A DNA stretch of 9,335 bases from an uncultured Bacteroides sp. (GTDB lineage: Bacteria; Bacteroidota; Bacteroidia; Bacteroidales; Bacteroidaceae). A program made the translations under genes and the position numbers. The stretch covers positions 1 through 9,335 of the forward strand of contig CAUEFX010000100.1 of the NCBI GenBank assembly GCA_958477465.1, in the 5' to 3' direction. Below the pieces are notes generated by a model. It saw only the letters and a program-made list of their open reading frames with translations, searched no databases and was not told the DNA's origin. Below are positions 5,718 through 9,335 of the stretch, one piece after another (position 1 is the first letter of the stretch; each line of letters starts with the position of its first letter).

Positions 5718-6818
5718 TTAGGAAAGTTGTTTCTGATGCAACAATCCATATCCATTTTTCATATTTCTTCTCCGTTCACGTATCTGCTCCAAAGTCTGCA
5801 AATTCCCAATAGCAGGCAAATCGTGTTTGTATGTGTCTTTCAAGAATGTCCATGCGTACTCGGATGCAACAGCCGAATCGCGCATCAATGGCATACGTGA
5901 ACTACGTTTCCCCGTTTCTAACGAATCTGCAAATAAATCGCACAATACATCTATATTTTTACCACCGAAAGGCTTCTCCACACGGAGTGTCTGATTGACA
6001 CCTCGTAAATCGACAACAGCGATCTTAAAATCATGCGTCATCCGCACAATGCCTTTCGTGCCTATAATGTCCACATACGAATTGTGTGTCTGGTCTTTCG
6101 ATAATTGTCCGTAAACAAACCCCTGGGTTATATCAAAGACGACTCCGTTCTGGAAAGTACCGTGGCACTGCACCCACCAGGGATCTTTGTAGTTCCACAT
6201 TCTCATCCCTTGAGCGTTCCAGGTCTTATATTCACACTCTGCATACCAACGGGCAATGTCCACATAGTGCATCCCACAGTCATGGAAAGCAGGACCCTCA
6301 TAGTCATGCCCCTCGCCGGGCGCCAGACCCGGAGTCATGTGACAGATACGGATAATGGCCAATTCTCCGATTTCTCCCTGGCGGATATACTCTTTCATCA
6401 GGTTATGATACCAGGAGTTTCGCAAATACAGATTGACCGTAGATATAAGGTTTGAGTTTTCTGTCATCTCAACGACCTTCCATTCATTTTCGATCGTATC
6501 CGCAACCGGCTTTTCAGAGATGATATGTTTACCATAACGGATTGCTTTCTCTATCTGCTCCATCCGTGAATTCGCCAAAGCAAAAAGGCCGACTACCTGT
6601 ACACTTTTATCCTCAAAAATAACTTGTTCATCCTCTACGACAAGAGAGTCGGGAGATAGCTTCTCAGCCAACTGACGTGATGCCGGATCGGTATCACAAA
6701 TATAAGCAATATTCCACCGATTACTTTTTGTCATCGCTTCCCAGTAGAATCTTCCCATTCTACCGAAACCGATTATTCCAACTTTAATTCTCGTATCCAC
6801 TGAAGACTGCGTGTTCAT
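5718..6818 (-). CDS. cytoplasmic Gfo/Idh/MocA family oxidoreductase
   Basis: This 366-residue NAD(P)-dependent dehydrogenase or reductase has its Rossmann motif GFGRMG at 17-22, the E102-K103-P104 motif and the candidate catalytic pair D180/H184 in FHDCGMHYVD. No signal peptide or lipobox is present, so it should work in the cytoplasm, unlike the Tat-exported paralogue encoded next to it. The ATG at 6816-6818 is preferred. The open frame continues upstream to a TTG at 6845, but that adds nine residues unlike the family and lies inside a direct repeat in the leader. It is the first gene of the minus-strand enzyme cluster, 257 nt after the regulator gene. A plausible job is re-reduction of an imported 3-keto sugar, or oxidation of an imported glycoside; the sequence does not decide the direction or substrate. 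Confidence 0.87.
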   Translation of the reverse strand: MNTQSSVDTRIKVGIIGFGRMGRFYWEAMTKSNRWNIAYICDTDPASRQLAEKLSPDSLVVEDEQVIFEDKSVQVVGLFALANSRMEQIEKAIRYGKHIISEKPVADTIENEWKVVEMTENSNLISTVNLYLRNSWYHNLMKEYIRQGEIGELAIIRICHMTPGLAPGEGHDYEGPAFHDCGMHYVDIARWYAECEYKTWNAQGMRMWNYKDPWWVQCHGTFQNGVVFDITQGFVYGQLSKDQTHNSYVDIIGTKGIVRMTHDFKIAVVDLRGVNQTLRVEKPFGGKNIDVLCDLFADSLETGKRSSRMPLMRDSAVASEYAWTFLKDTYKHDLPAIGNLQTLEQIRERRRNMKNGYGLLHQKQLS

Positions 6819-6819
6819 A

Positions 6820-6869
6820 ATTATATTAGGTAAGACTAAATACAATATTATATTAAGTAAGACTCAATA
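6820..6869 (-). repeat. 23-bp direct repeat with a 27-bp period in the cluster leader
   Basis: Copies at 6820-6842 and 6847-6869 match at 21 of 23 positions. On the plus strand they share ATTATATTA[G/A]GTAAGACT, then [A/C]AATA, with CAAT between the copies. The repeat ends one base before the start codon of the first cluster gene. The spacing is close to 2.5 turns of B-DNA. It may be a pair of regulator sites or an RNA element in the 5' leader. The flanking 6870-6921 stretch is AT-rich and shows nothing further. Confidence 0.65.
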
Positions 6870-6921
6870 ATAAAAAATATAAGTTTTCACTCTCCAATCG
6901 TTGAGTTTAAAACAGACATTA

Positions 6922-6929
6922 CAAATTTA
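6922..6929 (-). promoter_or_regulatory. candidate -7 element for the oxidoreductase/DUF1080 cluster
   Basis: On the minus strand this reads TAAATTTG, an exact match to TAnnTTTG. It would give a leader of roughly 95 nt that contains the direct repeat. No good TTTG lies at the -33 distance, as expected for a promoter that depends on an activator. CAATAATA at 6865-6872 (TATTATTG on the minus strand) is a one-mismatch alternative closer to the gene. Confidence 0.4.
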
Positions 6930-6956
6930 CACAAATAAATAACAGGATTTTTTGAT

Positions 6957-6972
6957 TACACAGCCTTGTGTA
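6957..6972. promoter_or_regulatory. dyad TACACA-N4-TGTGTA, candidate operator
   Basis: TACACAGCCTTGTGTA has 6-bp perfect arms around GCCT and no T-run on either side, so it is not a terminator. Its centre lies about 35 bp upstream of the candidate -7 element at 6922-6929 in the minus-strand direction, a position typical of activator sites. The regulator encoded just upstream is the obvious candidate ligand. The symmetry is seen; binding is inferred. The remainder of the gap to 7075 is A/T-rich, with no convincing terminator after the regulator gene. Confidence 0.4.
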
Positions 6973-7075
6973 GATACTAAGAAAAGTCTTTCAATTATAA
7001 ATCAAATATTTAGCAACAAAAGACACAAAAAAAATGTAGATGATTTGGAGCTGTATCCGGCATAAAAAACAATAA

Positions 7076-8743
7076 TTACACCTCCTGCGTCGAGCTTATT
7101 TTCATAATTTCATTCTCAAATTCATCCTTGTCTACCGCTGCTTTCTTTCTCATTTTGGTGCGATAGTTATAGACCGTACTCGTAGAGCACCGGAGAAAAT
7201 TAGCGATCTTTCCGCTATCGGTTATCCCCAACCGCAGCAATGCATAAATGCGAAGTTCCCTGTTCAGCAATGTATCCGGCTTCAATACTATCCACTCCTC
7301 TTCTTTCAGCAAAGCGTTCAAATCAGAAACAAATGTCGGATACAGTCCTAAAAAGACTTTATCAAAACGGGCATACAAGGCATTCAGTTCCTCGTCAATA
7401 AGCGTGGAAGATTTCAGTTTTTTGATTAATTCGTCGTAGTATTTGTTGATGGCATACTTATACAATACATTCTGGAACTTCTCCATCTTACTGATGTAAC
7501 TGAAACATACATCAAAAAACTCCGCAATGTACTGTTCTTTCACACTGTTTATTTCACACAACTGACCATTCGTATCATTCAGTTGATTGTTCATGGCATT
7601 CAACTTCTCATTCAATCGTAGAAGTTCTTCGTTACTTTGCGACAGTTCCCGCTTTATTCTCAGGATTTTCCGCATCTGAAGATAGATACATACCACCAGC
7701 AAGACCAAGAGAAAAAGGATAATACTGGTCGAGATAAGGAAAGTAAGCAGGTTCTCTTTGGATTTTGCCTGTTCCGCCTGATAAGCAGAATTGACAATGG
7801 AATAGAATTTATAAATTTCCATCGCCCTAAAATGAATACCCGAAGAAAGCACATCATCAATGACCGACTGAGTAAATTTAAAAGCATCGGCCAAATTCCG
7901 GTCTTCATATAGCATCAAGGCCAATGCCTGCAGAGAAGCCGTCTCACGTGTTGCATTCCGAATATCCGTTATGGCAGACATCATGTAATACTTCTTCGCC
8001 TCATCCGGCTTATTCAAGTAGCTGTACAATGATGCACACGAATGAGTAACCATGGCATAATTAGGTGACCCCACCTCCTCTGTGTCCAATAATTCCCGAA
8101 GAATTTTCTTAGCCCTTACAGAATCGTTCCTGTCATAATAATAAGACATGGCCTGCTTGTATTCAAAAGAATTATGATCGAGAAGTGCTAACAGTGAGTC
8201 CAAATAAGCTGTCCGCTGTTCCCCGTATTTGTTATTAGTGGTAGTGATGGAGTAATATTCCCAAAACCGGGAATAGGTTTCATAATAGATGGGCAACAGT
8301 TCACGTGGAAGCTCTGAGCTTTTTATATCTTCAAGGACAATCTCCGCATCCCTGTATCTTCCACACATTGAATAGAGAAGGCTCAGCTGTAATGCCGACT
8401 CATATTTCAGATAAGCCTTATTTACCTGCCGGGCAATCTCCACATTCCGGTCAATATAACGGATAGCAGAGTCTACAACAAACTTTTTATACTCATCATA
8501 CAGTTGAATATTAATCTTATATTCCTGTTCCGGAGTTAAATCCGCAGCCTTCAACCGGCTTTTAATCCGTTCGATCCGCACCTCCTTTTGATGAATAAAG
8601 ACAGGTTTTTCATCTATCATCCGATGCAAAGAATCGGTCAGCAATTTCAATTCGTTGTCCGCATAAAGAGCATTGCCGCCAATGCCCCAAACGATCAGCA
8701 GCAGTAAGAATACTTTCTTTATTAAATAACGTCCAACTTTCAT
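7076..8743 (-). CDS. membrane-spanning TPR-sensor HTH regulator (DUF6377-like)
   Basis: This 555-residue protein starts at the ATG at 8741-8743, which yields a proper signal sequence (1-28, cleavage near YA|D). The frame continues upstream to a GTG at 8794, but that lies inside the rplI terminator hairpin and adds 17 residues ahead of the signal. The predicted order is: a helical TPR-like sensor region outside the cytoplasm (about 30-325), one transmembrane helix (about 332-354), a coiled coil rich in N, Q and L (about 366-403), a helical segment, and a C-terminal HTH. In the HTH, LRIYALLRLGITDSGKIANF (497-516) is followed by a recognition helix in STSTVYNYRTKMRKKA (520-535). This layout matches Bacteroides regulators annotated DUF6377, which resemble a one-protein version of a sensor-regulator pair without kinase or receiver domains. 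Its place just upstream of the enzyme cluster suggests it senses a periplasmic sugar signal and controls that cluster. The family name is from memory; the architecture is visible. Confidence 0.82.
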   Translation of the reverse strand: MKVGRYLIKKVFLLLLIVWGIGGNALYADNELKLLTDSLHRMIDEKPVFIHQKEVRIERIKSRLKAADLTPEQEYKINIQLYDEYKKFVVDSAIRYIDRNVEIARQVNKAYLKYESALQLSLLYSMCGRYRDAEIVLEDIKSSELPRELLPIYYETYSRFWEYYSITTTNNKYGEQRTAYLDSLLALLDHNSFEYKQAMSYYYDRNDSVRAKKILRELLDTEEVGSPNYAMVTHSCASLYSYLNKPDEAKKYYMMSAITDIRNATRETASLQALALMLYEDRNLADAFKFTQSVIDDVLSSGIHFRAMEIYKFYSIVNSAYQAEQAKSKENLLTFLISTSIILFLLVLLVVCIYLQMRKILRIKRELSQSNEELLRLNEKLNAMNNQLNDTNGQLCEINSVKEQYIAEFFDVCFSYISKMEKFQNVLYKYAINKYYDELIKKLKSSTLIDEELNALYARFDKVFLGLYPTFVSDLNALLKEEEWIVLKPDTLLNRELRIYALLRLGITDSGKIANFLRCSTSTVYNYRTKMRKKAAVDKDEFENEIMKISSTQEV

Positions 8744-8782
8744 CTTATCAGATAGCCCTAAAAAGAGGGGCAACTCTCTTGT

Positions 8783-8829
8783 AAAAAAAATCACCCCTGC
8801 TACAGGTTTCTGTGACAGGGGTGATTTTT
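8783..8829 (-). terminator. strong intrinsic terminator of the rplI transcript
   Basis: ATCACCCCTG (8790-8799) pairs with CAGGGGTGAT (8816-8825), with an inner ACAG/CTGT stem at 8802-8805 and 8810-8813. On the minus strand the stem is followed by a run of T from 8790 to 8783. It sits 55 nt past the rplI stop and about 40 nt before the regulator's ATG. The regulator therefore probably needs its own start site or some readthrough, but no TAnnTTTG element is visible between 8744 and 8883. A weaker AAGAG/CTCTT hairpin lies at 8763-8780 in the regulator leader. Confidence 0.92.
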
Positions 8830-8883
8830 ATGTTTCAGGTGTTTTTAACCCACCCTCTTTTGTATATTGAAGTAAATCAACTT

Positions 8884-9327
8884 TTATTCAGCAACTACTT
8901 CGAAAGGAATTTCTACAGAAACTTCCTTGTGAAGTTTAACAATAGCCTTGTAGTTACCAACTTCTTTCACCGCATCTTTCACTACGATAATCTTTCTGTC
9001 TACTTCATGACCCAATTTAGCCAATGCCTCAGCAATTTGGATGCTACCTACAGAACCAAAGATTGTACCTGTAGAGCTAACTTTAGTAGCAATAGTCAAA
9101 GATACACCTTCCAGCTTAGCAGCCATAGCCTCAGCATCTTTCTTGATTTTCTCAAGTTTGTGAGCACGTTGTTTCAGCTCTTCAGCCAACATTTTTTTTG
9201 CAGAAGGAGAAGCAATAACGGCTTTTCCAGTCGGGATCAAATAGTTACGACCATAACCAGACTTAACGGTTACGATGTCATTCTTATAACCCAAGTTTAC
9301 TACGTCTTCTTTCAATATAATTTCCAT
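8884..9327 (-). CDS. rplI: 50S ribosomal protein L9
   Basis: This 147-residue protein is a complete bacterial L9, which binds domain V of 23S rRNA near the L1 stalk and influences frame maintenance and ribosome spacing. The N-terminal domain carries the family signature LGYKNDIVTVKSGYGRNYLI, followed by PTGKAVIASP (residues 12-41 overall). A long charged connecting helix follows (about 41-74), then the C-terminal domain with the GTIFGSVG turn (87-94) and a final VSVEIPFEVV strand. Length and start are standard; GGAAAAG directly precedes the ATG at 9327. In Bacteroides this gene normally follows rpsF and rpsR, which would lie beyond the window's right edge. It ends in the terminator at 8783-8829 and is unrelated in function to the enzyme cluster. 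Confidence 0.98.
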   Translation of the reverse strand: MEIILKEDVVNLGYKNDIVTVKSGYGRNYLIPTGKAVIASPSAKKMLAEELKQRAHKLEKIKKDAEAMAAKLEGVSLTIATKVSSTGTIFGSVGSIQIAEALAKLGHEVDRKIIVVKDAVKEVGNYKAIVKLHKEVSVEIPFEVVAE

Positions 9328-9335
9328 ACTTTTCC

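Noticed and set aside
6819..6845. N-terminal extension of the cytoplasmic oxidoreductase from a TTG codon
   Set aside because: The nine added residues do not fit the family, and the DNA is part of a direct repeat. The ATG at 6816-6818 sits at the normal distance before the Rossmann motif.
7020..7075. Possible terminator after the regulator gene (run of A at 7027-7034 read on the minus strand)
   Set aside because: A U-run would be present in the RNA, but no convincing GC-containing stem precedes it; only a three-base GGA/TCC pairing was found.

Overview
The window looks like a chromosomal segment of a gut Bacteroides. The supporting signs are -7 elements of the TAnnTTTG type, A-rich leaders without a clear Shine-Dalgarno sequence, short Bacteroides-style lipoprotein signals (SC-G lipoboxes) and a full set of Bacteroidota protein families. 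As I remember it, the gene order matches the Bacteroides thetaiotaomicron region around BT2155-BT2161. I could not check that, and the species is not resolved.

Layout. Positions 1-1769 hold a plus-strand AMP-forming acyl-CoA synthetase, preceded by a perfect palindrome and a -7 element. A small monocistronic Ala-rich lipoprotein gene with its own promoter and a strong terminator follows (about 1869-2209). The rest is on the minus strand. Read in transcription order it is: rplI (ribosomal protein L9, 9327-8884) ending in a strong intrinsic terminator; a membrane-spanning TPR/HTH regulator (8743-7076); a 257-nt regulatory gap; then a four-gene cluster. The cluster consists of a cytoplasmic Gfo/Idh/MocA oxidoreductase (6818-5718), a Tat-exported Gfo/Idh/MocA oxidoreductase (5690-4203), a DUF1080 (3-keto-disaccharide hydrolase family) lipoprotein (4167-3304) and a secreted sugar-isomerase-like TIM-barrel protein (3140-2232). 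The two convergent transcription units meet at the terminator at 2173-2209.

How the genes may work together. The four minus-strand enzymes fit an oxidation-based route of glycoside cleavage. A nicotinamide-dependent oxidoreductase makes a 3-keto-glycoside, DUF1080 and isomerase-like proteins cleave it by elimination and hydration, and a reductase regenerates the sugar. The signal sequences place three of the four proteins outside the cytoplasm and one inside. The upstream regulator has a secreted TPR sensor half, one membrane helix and a cytoplasmic HTH, and is the obvious candidate controller. The 257-nt gap in front of the cluster holds a dyad, a -7 candidate and a 27-nt-period direct repeat. 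I believe this pathway type has already been described in Bacteroides, so the less explored material here is the regulatory DNA, the compartment split and the cofactor question.

I found no RNA genes, CRISPR arrays, insertion sequences or signs of recent transfer.
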